A DNA stretch of 35,250 nt from CAYUNT01 sp964446285 (lineage in GTDB: Bacteria; Sumerlaeota; Sumerlaeia; SLMS01; CAYUNT01): assembly GCA_964446285.1 (NCBI GenBank), contig CAYUNT010000019.1, forward strand, positions 1-35,250, given 5' to 3'. The position numbers were made by a program, and so were the translations under genes. Under the pieces are notes generated by a model, which saw only the letters and a list, made by a program, of their open reading frames with translations, was not told the DNA's origin and made no database searches. Shown in pieces: positions 6,017 through 14,691 of this stretch. Positions within the stretch are counted from its first letter, which is position 1, and the number at the start of each line of letters is the position of its first letter.

Positions 6017-8795
6017 TCTCGCGTCTTTCCGTTCGGATAGATGGCCCAAACGCAATGGGCGGCCGGAGTTGCTTGCGCCCGCGGGGGACGAGGATGCAAT
6101 GCGGGCCGCCGTTGAAAATGGCGCGGATGCCATTTACTTCGGCCTCCAGGAATTCAATGCGCGGCTGCGGGCTGGGAATTTCGCCACTTCGGATTTGCCG
6201 CGCATTCTGGCGCGTCTGCATGAGCGCGGCGTGCGCGGATATGTAACGCTCAACACGCTGATTTTCTGTTCGGAACTGGAAGAAGCGGCGAAACTGGTCG
6301 AGGCGTGCGTGCGCGCGGGCGTCGATGCGCTGCTGGTGCAAGACCTCGGATTGGCGGCGCTGGCGCATCGCATCGCGCCCGAGCTGCCTCTCCACGCCTC
6401 GACGCAAATGACACTCACGGCCGCTGAGGCGATCGAGGGGCTGCGGGCGCTTGGGATTCGCATCGAACGCGTGATTGGCGCGCGCGAGCTTTCGGCGGTG
6501 GAGCTGGGCGCGGTGCGGCGCGGGGACGTGGAAGTCGAGGCGTTTGTTCATGGGGCGCTGTGCGTGGCCTATAGCGGGCAATGCCTTACGAGCGAGGCGC
6601 TCGGCGGACGCAGCGCAAACCGCGGCGTGTGCGCGCAAGCGTGCCGCCTGCCTTTCGATCTTGTTGTGGATGGCGAAGCGCTTGATCCGGCGGCGCTGGG
6701 CGGGGCGCGCTATCTTGTTTCGCCGCGCGATTTGGCCGCCTATGAAGACCTCGGGCGGCTTGCGGAAAACGGCATCACTGCGTTGAAAATTGAGGGGCGG
6801 CTGAAATCGGCGCGCTATGTGGCGGCCACCGTGCGCGTGTATCGCGAGGCGCTCGATGCGATGTTCGCGGAGGAAGGCGGGCGCGAGAACGAAAAGAATC
6901 CGCGTGGCGGCTCCATGAAAGAAGCGGGCGCAATGGCCAATCCGCGCATGAGCGCGCAAACGCGGCGAATTCTCGAACAAACCTTCAGCCGGGGATTTAC
7001 GAGCGGATATTTGCGCGGAATCAATCACCAAGATGTGGTCGAGGGCCTGTGCCCGAAAAAACGCGGAATTTATCTCGGGTGTGTAACGTCCGTTGGGCCG
7101 CGCGGCGCCACAGTGCGGCTCGAAGGCCCCCTCAAGCCGGGCGATGGCATCGTGTTCGATTCCGGCAGTCCTGAAGAGGACGAACAGGGCGGGCGAGTGT
7201 ATGAAATGCGCCTCGCGCGCGGCGGGCGGCCCGGAGAACGAATGGCGCGATTCGATCCGCCGGATTCACCGGACTCCACGAATACGGCCGGCAATTCGCG
7301 CGCAGACATGGTCCCTCCCGAAGTGGCGCTTTCGTTCGGCGAGGGGCGGATCGATTTCGGACGCGTGCATCCGGGTGACGGCGTTTGGAAAACAAGCGAT
7401 CCCGAGATGGAATCCGCTATCGACGCCACGTTCGCCGGCGAGGCCCCGCGCTTCAGCCGTCCGGTGCGCGCTGTGCTGCGCGGACGCGCGGGCGAAGCGG
7501 TCCGGTTGCGGCTGGAGGACGAAAACGGCGTGGCGGCGGAGGTTTCCGACACGGAACTTGCGCAGGAGGCGCGGCGCCACGCAATCACGCGCGAAAAAAT
7601 CGAGGAGCACATCGGACGCCTTGGTGGAACGGGCCTGCGGCTCGGCGCGCTCGATGTGGAACTCGAAGGCGCGCTGATGATTCCGTTCAGCCGCTTGAAC
7701 GATCTTCGGCGGCAGGCGGCGGAGGCGCTGCTTGAGGCGCGGCGCGCGCGCGGCCTGGGCAGGGCGGTGAATCCCGGCGCGCTCGCGGAAATGCGCGGTG
7801 AACTGCAAGAGAATCTTGGACGAGACGTCCAAGCCACCGGAAATTTTGGGCAGGATGCCCAAGCCACTGGAAAAAATCCTGGACAAGATGTTTGTGCCAC
7901 CGGGAATCCCCGGCCAGATAAAACAGAGGCCGCGCCAGCGAATTCTGCGCCGCGCCTCGCCGCGCTGTGCCGCACGCTCGATCAAGTGCTGGCCGCCGCC
8001 GCGCATCCGGATGTGCAGGTTATATATGCGGATTTTGAGGAATTGCGCCATCTGCGCGAGGCGCGCCCGCTGGCGGCAAGCGGGGGAAAAAGTTTCGCGC
8101 CCGCCACGCTGCGCATTTTCAAACCTGGCGAGGAGCGGCTGGCGCTCAAACTTCTTGATTGCGATCCGGATGCGATTCTCGTTCGCAACCTTGCCGCCTG
8201 GCGCGTGCTCGTCGCAACGCGCCCCGGCCTGCCCATCTACGCCGACTATTCCCTAAACGTGGCAAACGACCTGGCCGCCGGACTGCTTTTCCGGGCGGGA
8301 ATTCAGCAAATCACGCCCAGTTACGACCTGAACATCGAGCAAATCCTCGACCTGCTCGACCGCTCGCCCGCCTCGCAGATCGAAATTACAATTCACCAGC
8401 ACATGCCGATGTTCCACATGGAGCATTGTGTGTTTTGCCGATTCTTGAGCAAGGGGAGCAATGCGTCCAATTGCGGCCGCCCCTGCGAGCGCCACACGGC
8501 GGCTTTGCGCGACCGCAAAGGGTTTGCACATCCCGTCCGAGCGGATGCTGGATGCCGCAACACAGTGTATAACGCGATCCCGCAAAGCGCTTCGGAATAT
8601 CTGGATGCGTTGCGCCGGGCCGGAGCGCGCCGATTTCGCGTGGAACTGCTCGATGAGGACGCAGGCGGGACGCGGCGGCTACTCGATGCCTATGCGGATG
8701 CGCTTTGCGGACGGGCGGACGCGCGCGATTTGTGGCGGCGTTTGCGGGCCACGGGCGGCCTTGGAGTCACGCGTGGCCCGCTCGGCGCGGAATAA
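5982..8795 (+). CDS. U32 family peptidase / RlhA-like tRNA-rRNA hydroxylation-type protein
   Basis: A 937-residue protein of the U32 family. Residues about 27-290 hold the TIM-barrel core (RPELLAPAGDEDAMRAAVENGADAIYFG in segments, then YVTLNTL, HASTQMTLT). A four-cysteine signature (CVAYSGQC, RSANRGVCAQACR) is present, which in RlhA, TrhP and UbiU relatives binds an iron-sulphur cluster. A DUF3656-like middle follows. A second U32-type part ends with MFHMEHCVFC, CGRPCERH and GCRNTVYNAIPQSA. Relatives hydroxylate tRNA or rRNA bases using prephenate; a similar role here is inferred. Between the two halves three copies of a palindromic repeat are read in frame (7816-7908). Start is uncertain: ATG at 5982 or 6000, neither with a good Shine-Dalgarno sequence; the core begins near residue 27. 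Confidence 0.85.
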   Translation: MISPFRMSPSADLASFRSDRWPKRNGRPELLAPAGDEDAMRAAVENGADAIYFGLQEFNARLRAGNFATSDLPRILARLHERGVRGYVTLNTLIFCSELEEAAKLVEACVRAGVDALLVQDLGLAALAHRIAPELPLHASTQMTLTAAEAIEGLRALGIRIERVIGARELSAVELGAVRRGDVEVEAFVHGALCVAYSGQCLTSEALGGRSANRGVCAQACRLPFDLVVDGEALDPAALGGARYLVSPRDLAAYEDLGRLAENGITALKIEGRLKSARYVAATVRVYREALDAMFAEEGGRENEKNPRGGSMKEAGAMANPRMSAQTRRILEQTFSRGFTSGYLRGINHQDVVEGLCPKKRGIYLGCVTSVGPRGATVRLEGPLKPGDGIVFDSGSPEEDEQGGRVYEMRLARGGRPGERMARFDPPDSPDSTNTAGNSRADMVPPEVALSFGEGRIDFGRVHPGDGVWKTSDPEMESAIDATFAGEAPRFSRPVRAVLRGRAGEAVRLRLEDENGVAAEVSDTELAQEARRHAITREKIEEHIGRLGGTGLRLGALDVELEGALMIPFSRLNDLRRQAAEALLEARRARGLGRAVNPGALAEMRGELQENLGRDVQATGNFGQDAQATGKNPGQDVCATGNPRPDKTEAAPANSAPRLAALCRTLDQVLAAAAHPDVQVIYADFEELRHLREARPLAASGGKSFAPATLRIFKPGEERLALKLLDCDPDAILVRNLAAWRVLVATRPGLPIYADYSLNVANDLAAGLLFRAGIQQITPSYDLNIEQILDLLDRSPASQIEITIHQHMPMFHMEHCVFCRFLSKGSNASNCGRPCERHTAALRDRKGFAHPVRADAGCRNTVYNAIPQSASEYLDALRRAGARRFRVELLDEDAGGTRRLLDAYADALCGRADARDLWRRLRATGGLGVTRGPLGAE
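7816..7908 (+). repeat. Three in-frame REP-like palindromic units inside the U32 gene
   Basis: Units begin at 7816, 7846 and 7879. Cores are TTGGAC-GAGAC-GTCCAA, TTGGGC-AGGAT-GCCCAA and a decayed CTGGAC-AAGAT-GTTTGT. Each is followed by GCCAC(C/T)GG. They encode GRDVQATG, GQDAQATG and GQDVCATG. The same element stands outside genes at 18238-18260. Confidence 0.9.
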
Positions 8796-8941
8796 GTTAT
8801 TGTTATCTGTATTATCCCATGCCGCCCGATGAATGGGAAGGCACCATCCGGCTTCTGTGCGCCGCTGCGCCAAAAGAAGCCCCTGCGCCGCGCAAGATAA
8901 CAAAATAAAAAATAAATTCCTCATGCAATGGAAATGCGGCG

Positions 8942-8950
8942 TGATATACT
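8942..8950 (+). promoter_or_regulatory. Possible extended -10 promoter of the sensor kinase operon
   Basis: TGATATACT fits an extended -10 (TG-N-TATACT) and lies about 200 bp before the kinase start. No convincing -35 is visible. The gap 8796-9150 otherwise holds a 9-bp inverted repeat (TTGTTATCT at 8800-8808 with AGATAACAA at 8895-8903) around a 7-bp GGCTTCT/AGAAGCC stem, and no supported gene. Confidence 0.35.
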
Positions 8951-9150
8951 TCTAGTGGGAAAGGATGGAAGGATGTATTCATTTGGACGCAATCCATTAG
9001 GAGCCAGGCTATTGGTTGCGGGGTAAAATTCGGATGCGCAGGAGCGGCCCGTCCGGGTCTGCCTGGTTTTGGGAATTCGATTCTGCAGCGGGGACAGGCA
9101 GCCATCGGGAGGCGGGGGCCAGCTCCAAATTCGGCGAGGTAAAAGAAGCA

Positions 9151-12100
9151 ATGACCAGTCAAGCAGCGAATAAAAAAGGGCAGATGCATTTGGCGATGGT
9201 CTTTGTCCTTTTAGCGGCCGGCATCGGAATTGCGGGCCGCCTTTATTATCTCAACCAGCGCGACCATTTGCGTGAAGTCCGCCAGCGCGAATTGACTGCT
9301 ATCGCCGATTTGAAAACGCACGAAATTTCCCGCTGGAGGAACGAGCGCCTTGCCGACGCCAAAGTGCTGAAGAGCAATCCTCTGTTTATGGATGAAATTG
9401 GCACCTACATTAGTGGCGAGGAATCCGCCGGCCAAAAAGAGCGCCTGACAGCATGGCTAAATAGTTGGGTGGGAGATTACGATTATTCTTCCGTTGCCTT
9501 GATCGATTCGGAGTTTCGAATCCTGATATCCGTGCCCCCGGACAAGGCGCGGATTGGAGTGAAAGGCCGCGAAATTCTTGAGGAAGTGGAGGAAGCGCGC
9601 CAGCCGCTGTTGTCGGATCTCCATTATTCGGAAGTGAGCAAAGCGCCCGAGATAGACCTGGTGCTTCCAATACTGTCATCCGAAAATTCCACTTCATCAC
9701 CGATAGCGTATTTGTTTTTCCGCATCGATCCCGAGAAGTTCCTGTTTCCCCTGATTGCCTCATGGCCCGTGCCCAGCGAAACAGCGGAAAGCCTGATCGC
9801 CCGGCGCGAGGGGCATGAGGTGGTTTATCTTTCTCAGTTGCGCCACATCTCCAAGAAACCGCTTGAGCATCGCGTGCCCATCACGCAGGCGGATTTGCCA
9901 ATTGTGAAGGCCGCGATGGGCGAGCGGGGGGTTGTGGAGGGGATTGACTATCGCGGAAAGCCTGTCGTGGCGGTATTGCGGGCCGTTCCTGGTTCGACCT
10001 GGCTTCTGCTCGCCAAAGTGGATAAAGATGAAATCTACCGGCCCATTCAGCGTTATGCGCGGTTTGTAATGCTTCTGGTTGGGTGCATGATTGTAACGGC
10101 TGGCGTGGGGCTGGGGGCCGTCTGGCGAGGCCAGACCAGCCGGCTGTATCGCCGGCAATTTGAAACCGAGCACGAGCGCCTCCTTTTGCTCCAGCGCCAT
10201 GAGCAAATCCTCAAGCAAGCCCAAGACATCATCATTCTCATTGATGCCCAGGGCCGGATTGCCGAGACGAATGACCGGGTAGAGAAAGTATATGGATATT
10301 CGCGCGCGGAGCTGATCGGAAAAGACGTTCGCGAGCTGCGTCCGCCCGAGTTGCGCGCGCAGCTTGACGAACGTCTTCGCGCCGTGGAGGAATCGGGCAG
10401 CCTCTTGTATGAGACAGTCCATCAGCGCAAAAACGGTTCCACTTTCCCCCTGGAAGTCAGCCTGCAAGTTCTGCGTTTGGACGGGGAAAAATTCTATCAG
10501 GGAATTTTCCGCGACATCACCGATCGCAAGCGCGCCGAGGCGCGCATTGAGCGCCTGAACCAGCTGCTGCGGATGCTTTCAGACGCCAACCAGCTGATCG
10601 TGCGCACGCCAGACCGCGAAAAACTCCTCGGCGGGCTTTGCCAAACGATTGTCGATCGCGGTGGATTCCAGCTGGCCTGGATAGCGCTGGGGAATCCGGA
10701 TGGCGGTCCTCTGGCTCCAGCGGCCTGCGCGGGCAGCGGGCCAATTGAGGAAATCGAGAGGATTCGTGAACAGCTTGGAACGCCAGCTGGCTGCCGCGGC
10801 CCGGCCGCGCAGGCTGTGCGCGAGGGCGTCCCAGTAATATGCAATGAAATAAAAGAGGAATGTTCAGGATGCGAATGCCCGATTGCGGAAGAAACAGGAG
10901 TCCGCGCGGTGGCGGCGCTTCCGCTTCTTCAGGGCAGCCGCGTGGCGGGCGTCCTGTGCGTGAATTCGAGCAAGCCAAATGAGTTTGACGAAGAGATGCT
11001 TCATCTTCTTTTGGAGCTGGCGCAAGATATTAGCTACGCGCTGCAGAACCTGGACAATGCGGCGCAACGCCGCCGCGCCGAAGAGGACCTTCGCAAAAGC
11101 GAGGAAATCTACCGGCGCGCCATCGCCGCCTCGCACGCGGTGGCCTATCGGCGCAATTTCATCACCAGAGAATTTGACTTCATGAGCGAGGGGATTGAGC
11201 CTCTTACCGGATATCCGGCCAGGGACTTCACTCATCATCTCTGGGACCGGATTATCATTGAGACAGTCATGCGGGGAGAATTGGAGGGGCTTTCTCAGGC
11301 GGAAGCAGTCAAGCGCACTCTGGCGGGCGCGGTGCCCGAGTGGAGGGCGGATTACCGCGTTCGCACGCGCGACGGGCGTGAGCGGTGGCTCTCGGATTCA
11401 TCCGTGACCATAAAAAATGACGAGGGCCTGCCAATTGCATCGCTGGGCATTCTTGAAGACATTACCGACCGCAAACAAGTCGAGGAGCGCATCCGGGAAA
11501 GCGAGGAGAAGTATCGCGCCGTCGTTGAGAACGCCAGCGAAGCTATCTTTGTTACCCAAGATGGATATATTCGCTTCGCCAATCGGGCCGCCTGCTCGAT
11601 TTCGCAATACTCGATGGACGAGTTGCGCTCGCGTCCTCTGGTTGATTTTGCGCATCCCGAGGATCGTGAGAAGGTGCTGCAACGGAGCAAGCGCCGTTTG
11701 GGGGGCGAAAAATCCCAGGGACCTGAAGATGCCCGTCTTATTGCCAAAGATGGCTCGGTGCGCTGGCTTGAAGTTAACGCGGTCCTTATTGAATGGGACG
11801 GGCGCCCGGCCACGCTGAACTTTGCGGGCGACGTAACCGAACGGCGGAGGGCCGAGGAGGCGCTGCGCGACCGCGAGGCCCGGCTCAGCAGCGTTCTGGC
11901 CACAGCGCCTGTTGGCATCGGCATTGTCTCCGATAGAAATATAGTTCAAGTGAACCAGCGCATCTGCGAGATGACAGGTTATGCGCCTGAAGAACTGATT
12001 GGCCAAAGCGCAAGGATGCTTTACCTGTCCGACGAGGAATACGAGAAAGCGGGGCGCGACAGGTATGCGCAAATTCGCGAGAATGGCCAGGGAAGCGTCG

Positions 12101-14652
12101 AAACCCGATGGAAACGCAAGGACGGAACGGTCACAGACATTCTCCTGAGTTCCTCGCCAGTGGATCGATCGGATTGGTCAAAGGGCATTACTTTTACTGC
12201 GCTGGACATCACGGAGCGCAAGCGCGCCGAAGCGCGCATTCGCCAAAGCGAGGATACCTACCGCCGCGCCATTGCCGCTTCGCGCGCCTATGCCTACCGC
12301 CGCGACTACGGACAGCCTGGATTTGTCTTTATTGATGAAGGGATCGAGCAGGTCATGGGAGTTCCCGCTGCGGAATTGACGACCCAGGTGTGGGCGAGCC
12401 TCATTCAGGAAACTGTAATGATGGGCGAGGCTGCGGGATTGACGATGGAAGAAGCGGTCGAGAGAGCCCGCGATGGGCGGCTGAAGGATTGGCGCGCCGA
12501 TTATCGCATCCGTTCGCGCAGCGGCGAAGAACGCTGGCTTGCCGACTCGTCGATCCAAATCAAGGACGAATCGGGCCGCACAATAGGAGCGCTGGGCATT
12601 CTTCAGGATATCACCGAGCGCAAGCGCGTCGAGAAAGCGCTGCGCCTGCAAAATGAACGCCTTGATCTCCTTAACCACGCCGCGCAAATAGCTTCCTCCG
12701 CCAACAGCGCGGAAGCGTTGTGCGAGGGCTTGCTCGGCCTGCTGCGAGGAACCATGCCTTGCGATGCTTTCTTTGTGGACATCTACGATCCCGATCGCAA
12801 CGAGATGATTGGAATCAAAGGATACGATACGATTGGCGGCGTGTTTCAGCCTGTTGGCCTCCCCAATGCTCCAATGAATCCTTCTGGGCAATTATATCAG
12901 ACTGTGTTTGTCGAGCGAAAAACACATTGTATCTTCCGGAACAAACCTCAAAAAGACGGGGCGAGTTTTGTGGCGTTTGGCGACACTTCGCGGCGATCCG
13001 CCTCGCTTGTCTTTGTCCCGCTGGTGGCGGGGGACCGTGTAATGGCGATGCTTTCCGTGCAGAGTTACGCCCCCAACGCGTATTCGGAACAGCACATCGA
13101 ACTGCTCGACACGGTGGCCCGCCGAATAGGACCGGCTCTCGATTCGATCATGCTCGCCACGCGCCTTCGTGAGAGCGAAGAGCGCCTGCGCACGCTGATT
13201 AACGCCATGCCCGACATCGTGTGCTTCAAAGACGCGGAAGGACGCTGCCTTGAATCCAACGACTTTACCCTGCGGCTTTTTGGGCTGGAATCCACGCGAT
13301 ATCGAGGCATGAAGAGCGAAGATTTGGCCAAACTGTCTCCCCAAATCGGAAACTTCTTCCTCGAATGCGACGCCATGAGACAGGCCGACTGGGATAGCGG
13401 TCTTCCTGTCCGTTTTGACCAACCCATTCCCCGGCCCGGCATGACGCCCCTGGTATTCGATGTCATCAAAGTTCCGATGCTTCACGAAGATGGCAAACGC
13501 AAAGGTCTGGTAATCGTCGGGCGCGATATTACCGAGCGCAAACGCGTGGAGGAGGAACGCGCGCGCCTGGCTACGGCCATAGAACAAGCCGCGGAATCCA
13601 TTTTGATCCTCGATCTCGACGGGCGGGTGCAATACGCCAATCCCGCCTTCGAGCGCTCCACCGGCTACACGCGCGAGGAAATCCTTGGCCGCACACAAGA
13701 GATGCTTTCCAGCGGGCGGCACGATCCGGAATTTTTCGCGCGCATTTGGGAATCTCTGCGCCGGGGTGAAATGTGGCATGGGCGCATTGTCAACCGCCGC
13801 AAAGACGGCAATTTGATAGAGGAGGAATCCACGATCACCCCAGTCCGCGATGCGTCGGGCGCCATCATTCACTACGTGGAGGTGAAGCGCGACGTAACGC
13901 GCGATATCGCCATCGAGGCCCAGATGCGCCAGATGCAGCGATTCGAATCCATCGGCACACTGGCCAGCGGCATTGCCCACGAGATCAACAATCCCATCAA
14001 CGCCGCAATGAATTACGCGCAGATCATCGCGGACGAGATGGAGCCTGGAAGCCGCCTGGGAGGGTTTGCAGGCGAGATCGTTCACGAATGCGACCGCGTG
14101 GCCGCGATTGTCCGCAACCTGATCGCCTTCTCCCGCCATGAAAAGCAATCTCGCAGCGCGGCGCGAATCAGCGATATTATCGAATCCACGCTTTCCATGG
14201 CGCGCACGGCCCTTCGTCACGATCAGATCGCGCTGAAAGTCGATGTTCCCGAGTCTCTTCCCCAAATCCGCTGCAGCACGCAGCAAATTCAACAGGTTCT
14301 GATCAGCCTCATCACGAATTCACGCGAGGCGCTCAATTTGCGCTTTCCGGAAGGCAGCCCGGAAAAATCCATTCAGATATCAGGATGCACGCTGAAAAAA
14401 GACGAAGCCGATTATCTGCGAATCACGATCGAGGACCACGGGGTGGGAATCGCGCCGGAGGTTCGCGAGCGCATTTTCGACCCGTTCTTCACAACGAAGA
14501 CACGCGACCAGGGAATGGGACTTGGACTGGCAATCAGCCATTCAATCGTCCGCGATCATGGAGGAACCATTCAGGTGGAAAGTGAACCTGGCAAGTTCAC
14601 GCGTTTTTACGTCGATTTGCCTATCGACAACGGCGAGGAAAACGGCGCGTAA
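9151..14652 (+). CDS. Large membrane sensor histidine kinase with seven PAS and two GAF domains
   Basis: A 1,833-residue sensor kinase. One membrane segment lies at about 12-32, an extracytoplasmic sensor to about 300, and a second membrane segment at about 305-325. Cytoplasmic domains in order: PAS1 (349-465), GAF1 (470-637), PAS2 (649-775), PAS3 (784-900), PAS4 (909-1025), PAS5 (1032-1157), GAF2 (1169-1332), PAS6 (1342-1465), PAS7 (1474-1585). PAS domains end in the usual DITDRKRAE-type hinge. The H-box is LASGIAHEINNPINAA with phospho-His near residue 1610; the ATPase has an N-box around SLITNSREAL, DHGVGIAP, FDPFFTTK and GMGLGLAI. It ends without its own receiver domain. PAS2 and PAS5 are close paralogues (YRRAIAAS at both starts). 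The ATG at 9151 is chosen for GAGG 11 nt upstream and the membrane segment right after; an in-frame ATG at 9016 is less likely. The next gene supplies the receiver. Confidence 0.93.
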   Translation: MTSQAANKKGQMHLAMVFVLLAAGIGIAGRLYYLNQRDHLREVRQRELTAIADLKTHEISRWRNERLADAKVLKSNPLFMDEIGTYISGEESAGQKERLTAWLNSWVGDYDYSSVALIDSEFRILISVPPDKARIGVKGREILEEVEEARQPLLSDLHYSEVSKAPEIDLVLPILSSENSTSSPIAYLFFRIDPEKFLFPLIASWPVPSETAESLIARREGHEVVYLSQLRHISKKPLEHRVPITQADLPIVKAAMGERGVVEGIDYRGKPVVAVLRAVPGSTWLLLAKVDKDEIYRPIQRYARFVMLLVGCMIVTAGVGLGAVWRGQTSRLYRRQFETEHERLLLLQRHEQILKQAQDIIILIDAQGRIAETNDRVEKVYGYSRAELIGKDVRELRPPELRAQLDERLRAVEESGSLLYETVHQRKNGSTFPLEVSLQVLRLDGEKFYQGIFRDITDRKRAEARIERLNQLLRMLSDANQLIVRTPDREKLLGGLCQTIVDRGGFQLAWIALGNPDGGPLAPAACAGSGPIEEIERIREQLGTPAGCRGPAAQAVREGVPVICNEIKEECSGCECPIAEETGVRAVAALPLLQGSRVAGVLCVNSSKPNEFDEEMLHLLLELAQDISYALQNLDNAAQRRRAEEDLRKSEEIYRRAIAASHAVAYRRNFITREFDFMSEGIEPLTGYPARDFTHHLWDRIIIETVMRGELEGLSQAEAVKRTLAGAVPEWRADYRVRTRDGRERWLSDSSVTIKNDEGLPIASLGILEDITDRKQVEERIRESEEKYRAVVENASEAIFVTQDGYIRFANRAACSISQYSMDELRSRPLVDFAHPEDREKVLQRSKRRLGGEKSQGPEDARLIAKDGSVRWLEVNAVLIEWDGRPATLNFAGDVTERRRAEEALRDREARLSSVLATAPVGIGIVSDRNIVQVNQRICEMTGYAPEELIGQSARMLYLSDEEYEKAGRDRYAQIRENGQGSVETRWKRKDGTVTDILLSSSPVDRSDWSKGITFTALDITERKRAEARIRQSEDTYRRAIAASRAYAYRRDYGQPGFVFIDEGIEQVMGVPAAELTTQVWASLIQETVMMGEAAGLTMEEAVERARDGRLKDWRADYRIRSRSGEERWLADSSIQIKDESGRTIGALGILQDITERKRVEKALRLQNERLDLLNHAAQIASSANSAEALCEGLLGLLRGTMPCDAFFVDIYDPDRNEMIGIKGYDTIGGVFQPVGLPNAPMNPSGQLYQTVFVERKTHCIFRNKPQKDGASFVAFGDTSRRSASLVFVPLVAGDRVMAMLSVQSYAPNAYSEQHIELLDTVARRIGPALDSIMLATRLRESEERLRTLINAMPDIVCFKDAEGRCLESNDFTLRLFGLESTRYRGMKSEDLAKLSPQIGNFFLECDAMRQADWDSGLPVRFDQPIPRPGMTPLVFDVIKVPMLHEDGKRKGLVIVGRDITERKRVEEERARLATAIEQAAESILILDLDGRVQYANPAFERSTGYTREEILGRTQEMLSSGRHDPEFFARIWESLRRGEMWHGRIVNRRKDGNLIEEESTITPVRDASGAIIHYVEVKRDVTRDIAIEAQMRQMQRFESIGTLASGIAHEINNPINAAMNYAQIIADEMEPGSRLGGFAGEIVHECDRVAAIVRNLIAFSRHEKQSRSAARISDIIESTLSMARTALRHDQIALKVDVPESLPQIRCSTQQIQQVLISLITNSREALNLRFPEGSPEKSIQISGCTLKKDEADYLRITIEDHGVGIAPEVRERIFDPFFTTKTRDQGMGLGLAISHSIVRDHGGTIQVESEPGKFTRFYVDLPIDNGEENGA

Positions 14653-14691
14653 TAACCTTGCGCGTCCCAACCTGTTGCGGGAGAGATGCAG

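Noticed and set aside
8850..8881. GGCTTCT/AGAAGCC hairpin after the U32 gene as a terminator
   Set aside because: No T-run follows the stem on either strand; noted only as possible 3' structure.
8819..8908. A 29-codon open frame after the U32 gene
   Set aside because: No ribosome binding site and no similarity that I recognise; it lies inside an inverted-repeat region.
12892..14292. Long minus-strand open frame opposite the sensor kinase
   Set aside because: Antisense shadow of coding sequence; it lacks recognisable domains. Similar shadows at 16186-18009, 20258-22387, 5796-7031 and 53-976 were rejected for the same reason.
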